DNA of 64,000 nucleotides from Reyranella sp. (GTDB lineage Bacteria; Pseudomonadota; Alphaproteobacteria; Reyranellales; Reyranellaceae). The notes beneath the pieces were generated by a model. That model saw only the letters and a program-made list of their open reading frames with translations, had not been told where the DNA came from and did no database searches. The translations under genes and the position numbers were made by a program. Below are positions 42,123-51,205 of the stretch, piece after piece (the stretch's first letter is position 1; each line of letters starts with the position of its first letter). The DNA is taken from positions 1 to 64,000 of the forward strand of contig JAIEOV010000017.1 in the NCBI GenBank assembly GCA_019750135.1, written 5' to 3'.

Positions 42123-43042
42123 AGGAGGGCAGCTCTCAAGCGAAGCAAGCGCTCGGTCCTCGCAAATCCCAAAAGCTTGTAGGCAAGAGACACGGAGGGT
42201 CGGACGGGGGGCCGGAATTCTGGATCCAGCCGATAGAACCAGTCGACGACCTCGGCCGCCTCTTCCGGATATGCTTTCGCGAAGCTGCGCACGACCGCCC
42301 ACATCGTATTGATGGCGGCCCGCTTGCGCCGCAGCGTAAGCTCGCCGCGCGCATCAAGCATGTCCAGGACCTTGCGAAAGATGGCGATAAAGGTCCAGTT
42401 CGCCAGATCTCGTTTGAAGCCGGTGGTGCGCTGCAGCCGTATGCCCTCGTGCCGCCGGTGTACGAAGCTCGGCTTTCTGTAGACGGCGAGCCGGGGATGG
42501 CGCAGGGCGGCCTCGAGAATGAACAGCCGGTCGTCGCGCAACGCGAAGTCCTGCCGATGCGGAATGTCCTGTATCAGGCCGCGCCGGAAGAGGAACGCCG
42601 AATAATGCGATGACCACACCTCGCCGAGTTGCTGAGCGATGAAGTCGTCACAGTCGACCCATTCGTAGACGTGCCGGTCCTCGGTCGTCTCATCGTAATC
42701 CTCGTACCCGGCCAGAACGATGTCCGCTCCTGCTTCTCTTGCGAGCACGAGTTGCTCGCGGTTGGCGTCCGGCGTCAGCCAGTCATCGGAGTCGAGGAAG
42801 CGCACATAGTCGCCCCGCGCAACCGCCATGGCTGTTTGCACGGCCCAATCCTTGCCCCAGTTCTCGGTGCGGATCGCCACGATGCCGCTCTGTTGCTCCA
42901 ACCAGTTCCACGTGCCGTCCGTGCTGCCGTCGTCGACCACGATGATCTCGACAGTGCAGCCGGCCGTGCGACAGGACGCAATGGCTTGCGGCAGCGACCA
43001 AAGCCGATTGTAGGTTGGAACTATGATCGACACGTCGATCAT
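42119..43042 (-). CDS. GT2 family glycosyltransferase
   Basis: 307 residues with VSIIVPTYNRLWSLPQAIAS, VDDGSTDGTWNWLEQ and FLDSDDWLTPDANREQL, the GT-A donor and metal motifs. Downstream regions (HRRHEGIRLQRTTGFKRD) are as in EPS transferases. The start ATG at 43042 is chosen because the conserved fold begins there; the ORF-track version adds 16 residues. It is coupled to the next GT4 (ATGA) and lies just after the Wzt gene. Confidence 0.82.
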   Translation of the reverse strand: MIDVSIIVPTYNRLWSLPQAIASCRTAGCTVEIIVVDDGSTDGTWNWLEQQSGIVAIRTENWGKDWAVQTAMAVARGDYVRFLDSDDWLTPDANREQLVLAREAGADIVLAGYEDYDETTEDRHVYEWVDCDDFIAQQLGEVWSSHYSAFLFRRGLIQDIPHRQDFALRDDRLFILEAALRHPRLAVYRKPSFVHRRHEGIRLQRTTGFKRDLANWTFIAIFRKVLDMLDARGELTLRRKRAAINTMWAVVRSFAKAYPEEAAEVVDWFYRLDPEFRPPVRPSVSLAYKLLGFARTERLLRLRAALL

Positions 43043-43106
43043 GACAGCGCGTGAGCAACCGCTGGAATCGGGGATGATGCGGACCGGCAAACGAAGGCCG
43101 GCCTGC

Positions 43107-44399
43107 TCACGCGCCCTCCCCTTGCCGACTCGGCTCTATGACCAGGGGGGCGGCAAGCTGAAATGCAATGACGCCGTTACCGAGGCTCTGTTTGAAATCG
43201 TAGGCGATCGTACTTGGATTGGACGCGGCCACGTGGAAGGAGATCGCATTGGCCACTTTGTGGTCGACGACGATCGTCATGGAATTCGTCGTCAAGTCGA
43301 AGCTGTAGTCGCCAGACGCCAGAAAAAGAGGCTGGAAAGCGAGCGTGCATGAATATCGCCCCGGCGTCGTCGGCAACGCTACCTCGGAAAAGGTGTTCGA
43401 CGAGTAGAAGCCCACAGGCAGGCTATTGGCGTCGCGGAGCAGGAATTCCAGAGACAGGCCAGGCAGCGTCGATGTTTCGACCTCGACCCGTAGGTTGAAG
43501 GGAGTGCCCGGCTCGTAGGTGCTCGTGGGCAGTCCGTTGGCATCCAGCAAATCTGCGGAAACGATGGCCGAATGTTGGCCGCGTCCCCAGGTACGATTGA
43601 TCTTTCCCTTCTCGAGCGACGCGGTGTACTGGGCCAGCGCTTCATCGATCGGGCCGTCGAAGATGAGCCGTCCGCCTTTCAATACCATGCCGCGACGCGT
43701 CAGCGCCGCGGCCGCGGCGAGATTGTGACTGACGAACAAGACAGATCGGCCAGCGTTGGCGACCTCCGACATGCGATCGAGGCATCGCTTCTGAAATTCC
43801 GAATCACCAACGGCCAGGACCTCGTCGACGAACAGGATCTCGGTCTCCAGATGAGCGGCGACCGAGAATGCCAAGCGCGCGAACATGCCGACGGAATAGC
43901 GCTTGAGCGGCGTGTCGAGGAACTTCTCGACCCCCGAGAAATCGACGATCCGATTGAACTTCGCCAGCACTTCGTGGCGCCGCATGCCGAGAATGGCGCC
44001 GTTCAGGAAGATGTTTTCCCGGCCCGTCAGTTCCGGGTGGAAACCCGTTCCGATCTCCAGCAGGCTTGCCACGCGACCGTTGAGTTCCACCCGCCCGGTG
44101 GTGGGTTCGAGGATGCGCGACAGGATCTTCAGCAGCGTGGTCTTGCCGGCGCCGTTGTGCCCGATGATGCTGACGACCTCACCGCGCTGAACCTCGAAAT
44201 CGACATCGCGCAACGCCCAAAATTCCTCGATCTCGTCTGCCTCCACCAACGGCCGGCCGCGCAGCATGTCAGCCGCGCGGCGCACCATGTTTCGCGCTCG
44301 CCGCGTGGCAGCCTCGCCCAGCATTGCGCTGAGTTCGACGTTGTGGCCGATGAGGAACTTCTTGCCGAGCCCCGTGGCACGGATGACGGTGTCGGACAT
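43107..44399 (-). CDS. wzt: ABC-transporter ATPase with C-terminal glycan-binding domain (Wzt-like)
   Basis: A 430-residue ATPase. Walker A GHNGAGKTTLL, a YSVGM signature (typical of polysaccharide ABC proteins), Walker B ILFVDEVLAVGD and the switch His in VSHN are all present. About 170 extra C-terminal residues (HSAIVSADLLDANGLPTSTYEPG onward) match the Wzt_C beta-sandwich that recognises the end of the exported polymer. It pairs with the Wzm permease encoded two bases upstream. The start ATG at 44399 is chosen because it gives that spacing; the ORF-track version overlaps Wzm. Confidence 0.9.
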   Translation of the reverse strand: MSDTVIRATGLGKKFLIGHNVELSAMLGEAATRRARNMVRRAADMLRGRPLVEADEIEEFWALRDVDFEVQRGEVVSIIGHNGAGKTTLLKILSRILEPTTGRVELNGRVASLLEIGTGFHPELTGRENIFLNGAILGMRRHEVLAKFNRIVDFSGVEKFLDTPLKRYSVGMFARLAFSVAAHLETEILFVDEVLAVGDSEFQKRCLDRMSEVANAGRSVLFVSHNLAAAAALTRRGMVLKGGRLIFDGPIDEALAQYTASLEKGKINRTWGRGQHSAIVSADLLDANGLPTSTYEPGTPFNLRVEVETSTLPGLSLEFLLRDANSLPVGFYSSNTFSEVALPTTPGRYSCTLAFQPLFLASGDYSFDLTTNSMTIVVDHKVANAISFHVAASNPSTIAYDFKQSLGNGVIAFQLAAPLVIEPSRQGEGA

Positions 44400-44401
44400 G
44401 C

Positions 44402-45238
44402 CTAAATCACGTCGGCGAAGCCGCGTTCGGTGTTGCGAAAGGTGCGGATGCCCAGCCACAACATGCCGGCCGTTATCAGCAGGCTGAGCGCGAAACCCGG
44501 CAGGTAGAGCGGGCTTTCGCCGCCGAGAATCGCCCACCGGAAGCCGTCGATCACCCCGACCATGGGATTTAGGCTGTAAAGCAGTTTCCAGTCCGCCGGC
44601 ACGATCTTGGCGGAGAATCCGACCGGGGAGACGTAGAGGCCAATCTGGATGACGAAAGGAATGACGAAGCGGAAGTCACGATACTTCACGACCGTCGCAG
44701 CCGCCCACATCGCAGGTCCAATCGCAACCAACACCGCAAGAACGGTGAACACGGGCAGAAGAAGGATATGCCAGTCTGGCGCCACGCCATACCAGGCCAT
44801 GACGCAGAAAAGGATGACGAGGCTTACGACGAAATCGATCAGTCCCACGACGACCGGCGCCAGCGGGATGATGAGGCGTGGGAAATACACTTTGCTGACC
44901 AGATGGGAATTGCCGAGAACGTTGTTCGCACCATCGCTGAAGATCGAAGAAACGAGGGTCCACGGCAGAAGGCCGGCAAGGACCAGCACGGCGTAAGGCG
45001 CCGTCCCTTCCGTTGGCAGCTTGGCGATATGTCCGAAGATGACAGTGAAGACGACCATGGTCATGAAGGGACGGACGAACGCCCATGCAAGGCCGATTAC
45101 CGTCTGCTTGTAGCGCAGAGCGACGTCACGCCAGGCCAGGATGAAAAAAAGCTCGCGATAGCGCCACAGATCGCCCCAATAGCGACGATCGGCGCGCCCG
45201 GCCTCGAGGACGAGGCGCTCGCCCCGATTGTCATTCAT
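44402..45238 (-). CDS. wzm: ABC-transporter permease for polysaccharide export (Wzm-like)
   Basis: 278 residues with six predicted helices and the ABC2-membrane pattern (LAWRDVALRYKQTVIGLAWA, VYFPRLIIPLAPVVVG, IVKYRDFRFV-like loop, LNPMVGVIDGFRWAILGG). Together with Wzt it would export a completed polysaccharide on a lipid carrier, the route used for ABC-dependent O-antigens and capsules. The start ATG at 45238 is supported by the N-terminus NDNRGERLVLEAG; the ORF-track start is 17 codons earlier. Confidence 0.9.
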   Translation of the reverse strand: MNDNRGERLVLEAGRADRRYWGDLWRYRELFFILAWRDVALRYKQTVIGLAWAFVRPFMTMVVFTVIFGHIAKLPTEGTAPYAVLVLAGLLPWTLVSSIFSDGANNVLGNSHLVSKVYFPRLIIPLAPVVVGLIDFVVSLVILFCVMAWYGVAPDWHILLLPVFTVLAVLVAIGPAMWAAATVVKYRDFRFVIPFVIQIGLYVSPVGFSAKIVPADWKLLYSLNPMVGVIDGFRWAILGGESPLYLPGFALSLLITAGMLWLGIRTFRNTERGFADVI

Positions 45239-45626
45239 CGCACGCCCGCAATGCAAAAACCCACCCGCTACGGCCGCCGTGCCCTTCAACCAATTGAGCC
45301 AACGATGCTGACGTCATACCAGCCGACCTTCCTGAGCGCAGGGTATCGTTCCACAGGATTGGCCGTCATCATATCCCATTGGCTAGTTGCATCCCCAATG
45401 ATATATCAGGCCCAGTGGGCTGGCGTAAAGCGTTCAGGCTCGGGGACGGAAAGGCATCGACCTGATCAGACAATGCGCACAGTGGTTTCACTCTGCTCTT
45501 GCGCGCGGCCCCAGACGACTCGCATACGCCTACCTATGTCTGCTCTCGGCCATTAGCCGTAACCTGCTTCCGTTCCCGCTCGCGCAACGCGCCTATAATT
45601 CCGTTTGCCGGACGGTTTGGCCCGAA
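45239..45626. other. Divergent region between Wzm and FkbM genes
   Basis: About 388 bases. The part 45429-45626 is an open frame continuing upstream from the FkbM gene and looks protein-like (for example LAYAYLCLLSAISRNLLPFP), but it lacks ATG or GTG. A CTG at 45462 is preceded by GGAAAGG. The rest probably holds the divergent promoters, none of which I could recognise. Confidence 0.45.
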
Positions 45627-46385
45627 ATGCGCTTTGCTCCTCGAAGCGTGCGCCCCGCCGCAAGTGTCGAGATCATGCTCACCCCCCATCTCGAGGAGTT
45701 CGACGCCGAAGCCCTGTTTCGTCGAGACCTCACCTATGAAAAGCCGGTGTTCGCATGGTTGGCCGACAATGTGCCGGCGGCCTACGATCTCGTGATCGAG
45801 ATCGGTGCCAATGTCGGAGTTTTTACAATCTTTCTCGATGCTCTCTACCGCGACACGAAGGAGGCGCCGCGCATCGTGGCCTTCGAACCTTCGCGAAGGG
45901 CGTTTGCGCGATTGCTCGAGAATCTGGCGGCGAACGACACGCGCTTCACGTCCGTCTTTCAAGCCGCGATTGGTCCGACATCAGGGCTACAAACCTTCTT
46001 CGAACCCGTGGGGCACCTGACCAATGGATCATTCCTGCGGGAATTCTCAGAGATCTTTTCCGATCGGATCGAGGAAAGCGTTGCAGTCACAGTGGCGGCG
46101 TCCGAGCTCGAAAGATGGCTGGCGCCGGCCCGTCGCGCCTTGATCAAGATCGACGTAGAAGGCTTCGAGCCTCGGCTCGTAATGGCGCTCAAGCCCCTGC
46201 TTGAGCGCTACAAGCCGGATCTGTTGATCGAAGTCGTCCCCTTTACCGTCGAGGAGTTGGAACAAAGTCCAGCCCTTGCGGGCTACGGTCGCTATCTCAT
46301 CGGCGACTCAAGACTCGAACACGCGCCGGCCCTCTTCGCTTCGCACACCCATCGGGACTGGCTGCTGCGTTGGCCGGCGGCCTGA
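45627..46385 (+). CDS. FkbM-family methyltransferase
   Basis: 252 residues with DLVIEIGANVGVFTIFLDAL (SAM-binding), IVAFEPSRRAFARLLENL and LIKIDVEGFEPRLVMALKPL, the signature of FkbM enzymes. These O-methylate sugars or other hydroxyl groups. It is the first gene of a short plus-strand unit with the MBL-fold, GT-C-like and GT25-like genes. I keep the ATG at 45627, though the frame stays open for 66 codons upstream and the true start may be a CTG at 45462. Confidence 0.85.
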   Translation: MRFAPRSVRPAASVEIMLTPHLEEFDAEALFRRDLTYEKPVFAWLADNVPAAYDLVIEIGANVGVFTIFLDALYRDTKEAPRIVAFEPSRRAFARLLENLAANDTRFTSVFQAAIGPTSGLQTFFEPVGHLTNGSFLREFSEIFSDRIEESVAVTVAASELERWLAPARRALIKIDVEGFEPRLVMALKPLLERYKPDLLIEVVPFTVEELEQSPALAGYGRYLIGDSRLEHAPALFASHTHRDWLLRWPAA

Positions 46386-46485
46386 ACACGGCCCCGGTCT
46401 CGGTGACGCGCTTGCGATTTTGACCGGCGGCGGAGAAAAGAGGAAGACATCTGTCCGCATCGCCAGCGGCTTGGGGAGATCAGGA

Positions 46486-47841
46486 GTGCAAAAAGTAGCC
46501 ACGACTGGCAACGCCACGCTCATTGCCTATGACGGCAACCCGCTGCTGACAACGGATCCGTGGTTTGGCGACGAAGAGCCGGCCTATTTTGGTAGCTGGG
46601 TGCTGTCACACCGCATTCCGCGCCAGCTCAAGGATGACATTCTCGCCTGCGATTATGTGTGGTTCTCGCACGGCCATCCCGACCACCTCAATCCCACCAG
46701 TATCGAGCGCTTCAAAGGCAAGAAGATCTTGCTGGCTGATCACGTCGGCAGCCGAATATACAAAGATCTGACACCCGGTGGTTTCAACGTCACCATTCTG
46801 CCCGACCGGCAGTGGGTGACGCTGTCGGACAACGTGAAAATCCACTGCATCACGACGCGTATTCAGGACTCGATCCTTCTTGTCGATGTCGGCGGCCGCC
46901 TGTTCATCAATCTGAACGACGCAGGAACGCGCGACTGCTCCCGTTACATCCGCAGCATAGCCCGCCACTACAAACACGCCTACGTACTGGCGCTGTCGGG
47001 GTACGGCGACGCCGACATGATCAACATCTTCAAGGAAGATGGCACGTTCGTCGTTCCTCGCGCAGCCAAGCGGCCGTCGGTCGATGCCCAGCTCCGCAAC
47101 CTTTGCAAGGCCACCGGCGCCCGGTCGGTCATTCCGTTCTCGTCCTTCCATCAATACCAGCGGGAGGATTCACTTTGGGCTCAAGCCTACACAACCCCAA
47201 TCGATGTGTTTCGTTCGGGCCTGTCGGGCGGCATGGAATGCCTGCCCCCCTTTTCCACGGTAGACTGCATCACCGGCAACATCGAAACGCCACATCATGA
47301 CACGGTGACCGTGACGCCGCGACCGGCGGCGGACTTTGGCGACAATTGGTCGGACCAGCTCGAGCCGGCCGACATTGCGGCGATCGAGAGCTACTTTGCG
47401 CGCAAGGAGCGGATACGAAAGCATTTCGGCTTCGTCACCTTCAAGGTGGGCGGCAAGGAGCACAGCCTCCGGATGGACGGGCGGCCCAATCGCGGCGTCA
47501 CCTTCGAGGTACCCCGCACCAGCCTGATGAGCGCCGTCGACTACCGCATTTTCGACGATCTGCTGATCGGCAATTTCATGAAGACGACACTGCACGGGCT
47601 CGAGTCCCTCAACGAGCCGCCGGGCGAGTTCAACTACAATGTCGCGAAGTATGGCGACAATGGCCTGGCCGAAACCGACTCGGAAATCGCAAAATACCTG
47701 GCCGAGTATCGTCGGCGCGCCGGCATAGACCATTTGATAAGCGCGCTCGAGGACCAGTCTCGCAATTTCATCACCCGCTTCGCCAAGCAGGACACGCCGC
47801 TCTATCGAATGATGAAGCAACTCTACATGTCGATGCGATAG
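46486..47841 (+). CDS. MBL-fold metal-dependent hydrolase
   Basis: 451 residues. The N-terminal part carries the metallo-beta-lactamase signature WFSHGHPDHLNP, plus ADHVGSRIY and INLNDAGTRDC further on, giving most of the usual metal ligands. The C-terminal half (RKHFGFVTFKVGGKEHSL, FMKTTLHGLESLNEPPGEFNY) resembles proteins annotated as MBL-fold hydrolases or CMP-sialic-acid hydroxylase-like proteins in polysaccharide loci. I place the start at the GTG at 46486 (GGGGAGATCAGGA before it), since the fold begins immediately after. Its substrate is unknown; a sugar-modifying role is suggested only by context. Confidence 0.75.
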   Translation: MQKVATTGNATLIAYDGNPLLTTDPWFGDEEPAYFGSWVLSHRIPRQLKDDILACDYVWFSHGHPDHLNPTSIERFKGKKILLADHVGSRIYKDLTPGGFNVTILPDRQWVTLSDNVKIHCITTRIQDSILLVDVGGRLFINLNDAGTRDCSRYIRSIARHYKHAYVLALSGYGDADMINIFKEDGTFVVPRAAKRPSVDAQLRNLCKATGARSVIPFSSFHQYQREDSLWAQAYTTPIDVFRSGLSGGMECLPPFSTVDCITGNIETPHHDTVTVTPRPAADFGDNWSDQLEPADIAAIESYFARKERIRKHFGFVTFKVGGKEHSLRMDGRPNRGVTFEVPRTSLMSAVDYRIFDDLLIGNFMKTTLHGLESLNEPPGEFNYNVAKYGDNGLAETDSEIAKYLAEYRRRAGIDHLISALEDQSRNFITRFAKQDTPLYRMMKQLYMSMR

Positions 47842-47876
47842 CGGCGGCAAACGAGAGAATTTGACCCCGCACCATC

Positions 47877-49361
47877 ATGCTCAGGACGAAGCTCGACCTT
47901 TTCAGCGAAGGGAAGACAGTTCGCTTCGTGCTGCTCGCCATGTTCGTGGCAGCCGCTGCGTCGATCCTTCTCACCAAGCAGACCGGCGTCGACTATCTCT
48001 ACTACTACCTCCCGGTTTCGGACTACCTGTTCAGCCGGGGCATGCCCACGACGGTCAGCCCTTCCGTCATCGACGCCCCGTTCGGCTATCCGCGGGCCGA
48101 GTATCTTCTGCTCGGGGCAACCGCGATTCTCGGCGACTACAGGATCTACGCCATCAAGTTGATCCAATGCCTGAAGGTCGCCGCGGTATTCTGGCTGAGC
48201 TTTCGGCTTGCCGTCGCGCGGTCGGATGGCAACGGCTTCCTGCTGCCGGCGGCGTTGATCGCACCATCAGCGACCGCCTTCTTCAGCGTTTACAGCACCG
48301 ACATCAATTCGATCATCGGCTTGCTCGCCATAATCCTGATCCTCACGGGGAGAGAGAGGAGCGTGTTCCTGTGGTCGCTGGTGTCGTACGCAGCACTCAG
48401 CAAGTACACCTTCTGGCTGTTCCTCCCGCCGCTGTACCTGTTGCTCTGGCGCGCGCGAACGTTGCGCTGGATCTCGCTGCTGCCGCTGGTGCTGGTTCTC
48501 TGGCACCTCGCCTCGAATTTCCATTTCTTCGGCAATCCGGTGTTTCCGGTAGGCGCACGACCGAACCCGGCGCTGCCCGACGATCTGGCACGTCACTTGA
48601 TGGCCTGGTCGAAGCCGAATTCGGAGTGGCTCTTGTACATCGCCGGCGGGTTCCTGGCCGGTGGCGGGCTGCTGGCCGTCCTGCCCGGGTTGCCGAGGTT
48701 CTGGTACGCCGTTTCCGGCTTGTATATCGCAGGATGGGCGCTCGCCATGCAGGCCGATTCGGCGAGCGATACGGGTCGCTTCCTTCTGCCGGTATCGATC
48801 GGTGCGGCGTGCTTGGCCTTGCCGCCACGCGTGCTCCCGCTGCGCCTCGTGTTGCTCTACGCGCCCTTGCTCGCGCTTTGCCTGATCGCCTTCGTCGACG
48901 TGCGACGCGACACGCCAGTGTACTATATCCTGCTGGCAGCCTTTGCCGTGGCGGCCATACTTGCGAGGGCGCCACAGCCTTGGCGCTTTGCCTCCTACGC
49001 CATCGTCCTCACGACCTTCCTGGTCTATTCGGCGGCACGCATCTATCTGAAGTTCGATGTCAGCGGAGACCTCGGCTACTCCGAATACCGATACCAGATC
49101 GAGCAGGTGGACTCGGCGGCGCACGACGGGCTCGTGATCACCGATTTCCCCCGCCTGCCGCACGCTCAAAGACTCAATCCGAACGTCATCCTGTGGGGAT
49201 CCGATGTCTACGGGCCCAAGTGGAGCCGGGTGGCAGTCTCCGGGACTTTCGACTGCCGCGGGGACGCGGTGGCGCTGATCGGCAGCCCACGATTCCTGCG
49301 CAGCGCGCAACGGTTGAGATTCGAGAATTGCCGGTCGATTCGCACGATCCTGTTCCCATAG
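47877..49361 (+). CDS. Polytopic membrane protein, GT-C-like glycosyltransferase candidate
   Basis: 494 residues with about ten hydrophobic helices. The first periplasmic loop (TGVDYLYYYLPVSDYLFSRG) contains Asp residues as in GT-C enzymes, and SKYTFWLFLPPLYLLLW follows. The C-terminal 80 residues are soluble (ITDFPRLPHAQRLNPNVILWG). It has no strongly diagnostic motif. Its place between a glycan-modifying hydrolase and a GT25-like gene suggests a membrane glycosyltransferase. Confidence 0.55.
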   Translation: MLRTKLDLFSEGKTVRFVLLAMFVAAAASILLTKQTGVDYLYYYLPVSDYLFSRGMPTTVSPSVIDAPFGYPRAEYLLLGATAILGDYRIYAIKLIQCLKVAAVFWLSFRLAVARSDGNGFLLPAALIAPSATAFFSVYSTDINSIIGLLAIILILTGRERSVFLWSLVSYAALSKYTFWLFLPPLYLLLWRARTLRWISLLPLVLVLWHLASNFHFFGNPVFPVGARPNPALPDDLARHLMAWSKPNSEWLLYIAGGFLAGGGLLAVLPGLPRFWYAVSGLYIAGWALAMQADSASDTGRFLLPVSIGAACLALPPRVLPLRLVLLYAPLLALCLIAFVDVRRDTPVYYILLAAFAVAAILARAPQPWRFASYAIVLTTFLVYSAARIYLKFDVSGDLGYSEYRYQIEQVDSAAHDGLVITDFPRLPHAQRLNPNVILWGSDVYGPKWSRVAVSGTFDCRGDAVALIGSPRFLRSAQRLRFENCRSIRTILFP

Positions 49362-49428
49362 TCTCCAGTCGGTTTTGATGAGAACCTGGGCATGGAGATG
49401 CGAGCATCATTCACCGAGAGCTCTTTAG

Positions 49429-50319
49429 ATGTCGAAATTTCCAGAAGAACGAGACAAGCCCAACCGGCCGCTCAACGAACTGGTCCGGCGCTCGTACATC
49501 TTGGCCTATACCGAAGACGTCGGGCCCCTGTTCGGCGCCCTTGCCGCGGAGCAGTTGAATCCCGAGATCCTGCGAGCCTCTTATTCGGAAGCGGAACTGA
49601 CCCTTCCTCGGGCAATCAGGACTTTCCTGAATCATCGCGCCGCCTGGCAGCGCGCGAGTGAGCAGGAAGGCTACACGCTGATCTGCGAGTCCGACTATGT
49701 GCCTTGTCGTGGCGTTGGGTCGCTCCCAAGTTTCTGGCCGCTGTCCGATCCTATGGGTTGGGGCTATCTCTATGCTGGCAGCCCGCGTCTCCTCGCGCTG
49801 ATCGGCGAAAGAAGGTACTTGCGCGCGCACTGTTCCCCGTTGGTTGGCTACGTGGTCAACGCCGCTATCGCTCGCATCCTATGCGACTTCTTCCAGAGCG
49901 AGATCGATCGCCACGGTACCAGCGTGTATTTCCCCTTCGACGCCCATCTGCAGTGGTTTGTCATGGGCGGTGGCGGCAATGCATTCATCCCCATGAAGAA
50001 CTATGGCGAGCACGGGGGATTTCCCAATCCCGAGCATGCCGTCTTCGGCCTGCCGCGCGCCGGACAGCACAGGGCCGACAATCTCGCTACTCGCTTACAT
50101 TTCTTGCCGCAGTACAGCCGTGGAAGCATCTTCCGCTATTTGCGCGTGCGGGCATACGCGCGGTTGCTCGGCGTCGGCCGCTTGTTGGCAAACAAATGGG
50201 TGTTGAACACCAATGCCTATCACCACGGCCTGCTCGACAAGGTAGAAATGTATACCGTCGGCGTGAAAAGGCTGTTGCCTTCAACGCGCCGGGATGTGGC
50301 AACGGGCCAGGTGATCTGA
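49429..50319 (+). CDS. Possible GT25-type glycosyltransferase
   Basis: 296 residues. LNHRAAWQRASEQEGYTLICESDYVPC is reminiscent of GT25 LPS transferases, where an acidic motif (LEDD) follows an acceptor-helix region; here it reads CESD. GNAFIPMKNYGEHGGFPNPEHA and NKWVLNTNAYHHGLLDK follow. The match is partial, so the assignment is tentative. The start at 49429 has GAGAG upstream. It is convergent with the second FkbM gene, 7 bases apart. Confidence 0.5.
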   Translation: MSKFPEERDKPNRPLNELVRRSYILAYTEDVGPLFGALAAEQLNPEILRASYSEAELTLPRAIRTFLNHRAAWQRASEQEGYTLICESDYVPCRGVGSLPSFWPLSDPMGWGYLYAGSPRLLALIGERRYLRAHCSPLVGYVVNAAIARILCDFFQSEIDRHGTSVYFPFDAHLQWFVMGGGGNAFIPMKNYGEHGGFPNPEHAVFGLPRAGQHRADNLATRLHFLPQYSRGSIFRYLRVRAYARLLGVGRLLANKWVLNTNAYHHGLLDKVEMYTVGVKRLLPSTRRDVATGQVI

Positions 50320-50326
50320 GGCGCCG

Positions 50327-51067
50327 TTACTCCCACCCATTTCTGTTGTGCAGGGGCGTCCCTCTCCGAACATACACGAAGTCGGCCTGCCGGAGTCGCC
50401 CATCACTCCCGCGCCCGCTCAGTGACGCGACGTCGAACAGGTCGAAGCCGCGCACATCGAGAAATCGCTCTAGATCAGCACGCGTCGGGAGACCTTCCCA
50501 GCGGAGAAACGTCACCTCGGTGACGATCATTTCGACGCGAGGCAACAGGTCCAAGGCTCCTTCGAGTGCCGGCAGTTCGTGACCCTGCAAGTCGAGCTTG
50601 ACCAAAGTCCGGTCATCCTCCCGGCAATTTGACCGGAAAAGCTCGTCGAGCGTCGTTGCCTTGACCTGCACGGTCGCGTCTGCGAGTCGGTCGGCGGCCG
50701 GTATGTGCGCCCCAGTGTCCGGCGTCTGCCCGCAGATCATCGGCAGCACGCCCGGTCGATTGCTCAGAGCATACGGGTGCATCACGAAGTGACGATTCGA
50801 ACACAGCTCTCTCAGCGGCTCATGGCACGACGGCTGGGGCTCGACCATGTGAATGACCGCGGACGGGAAGACTTTGTGTGCGGTTTGCGCGAACCATCCC
50901 GTGTGCGCGCCGCCGTCCACGATCACCCTGGGCTCAAATCCCAGTTGTTTCAGATGATGAAGGCAGTGTTCCATCGCGTCGAACCGGTTTTGTGCGGTTC
51001 GCGAGAGACGCAGCCCCATGACCGCAAGGAGCCTCTTTGCTCCGCGTTTGGCAAGGTTCACCAGCAT
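50327..51067 (-). CDS. FkbM-family methyltransferase (second copy)
   Basis: 246 residues with VIVDGGAHTGWFAQTAHKVF, HMVEPQPSCHEPLRELC and VKLDLQGHELPALEGALDLL, the FkbM core. It would O-methylate a sugar or lipid hydroxyl. Two FkbM genes in one locus suggest two methylated positions. The start ATG at 51067 is a choice; 51088 is possible. It is the leftmost gene of the minus-strand GT4 block that follows. Confidence 0.82.
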   Translation of the reverse strand: MLVNLAKRGAKRLLAVMGLRLSRTAQNRFDAMEHCLHHLKQLGFEPRVIVDGGAHTGWFAQTAHKVFPSAVIHMVEPQPSCHEPLRELCSNRHFVMHPYALSNRPGVLPMICGQTPDTGAHIPAADRLADATVQVKATTLDELFRSNCREDDRTLVKLDLQGHELPALEGALDLLPRVEMIVTEVTFLRWEGLPTRADLERFLDVRGFDLFDVASLSGRGSDGRLRQADFVYVRRGTPLHNRNGWE

Positions 51068-51205
51068 GGGATCGCGATGCCCTCGCATTCAATGTCGTTC
51101 TGCTCGTCGTCCGCCCGAGCGGTCACTGTCGCCACGGTAATACCCAGCCCTTTCAAGAAAGACCGTCCATTATGAACTGCGACTGCCAGCGGCGCAGCAT
51201 TGGAG

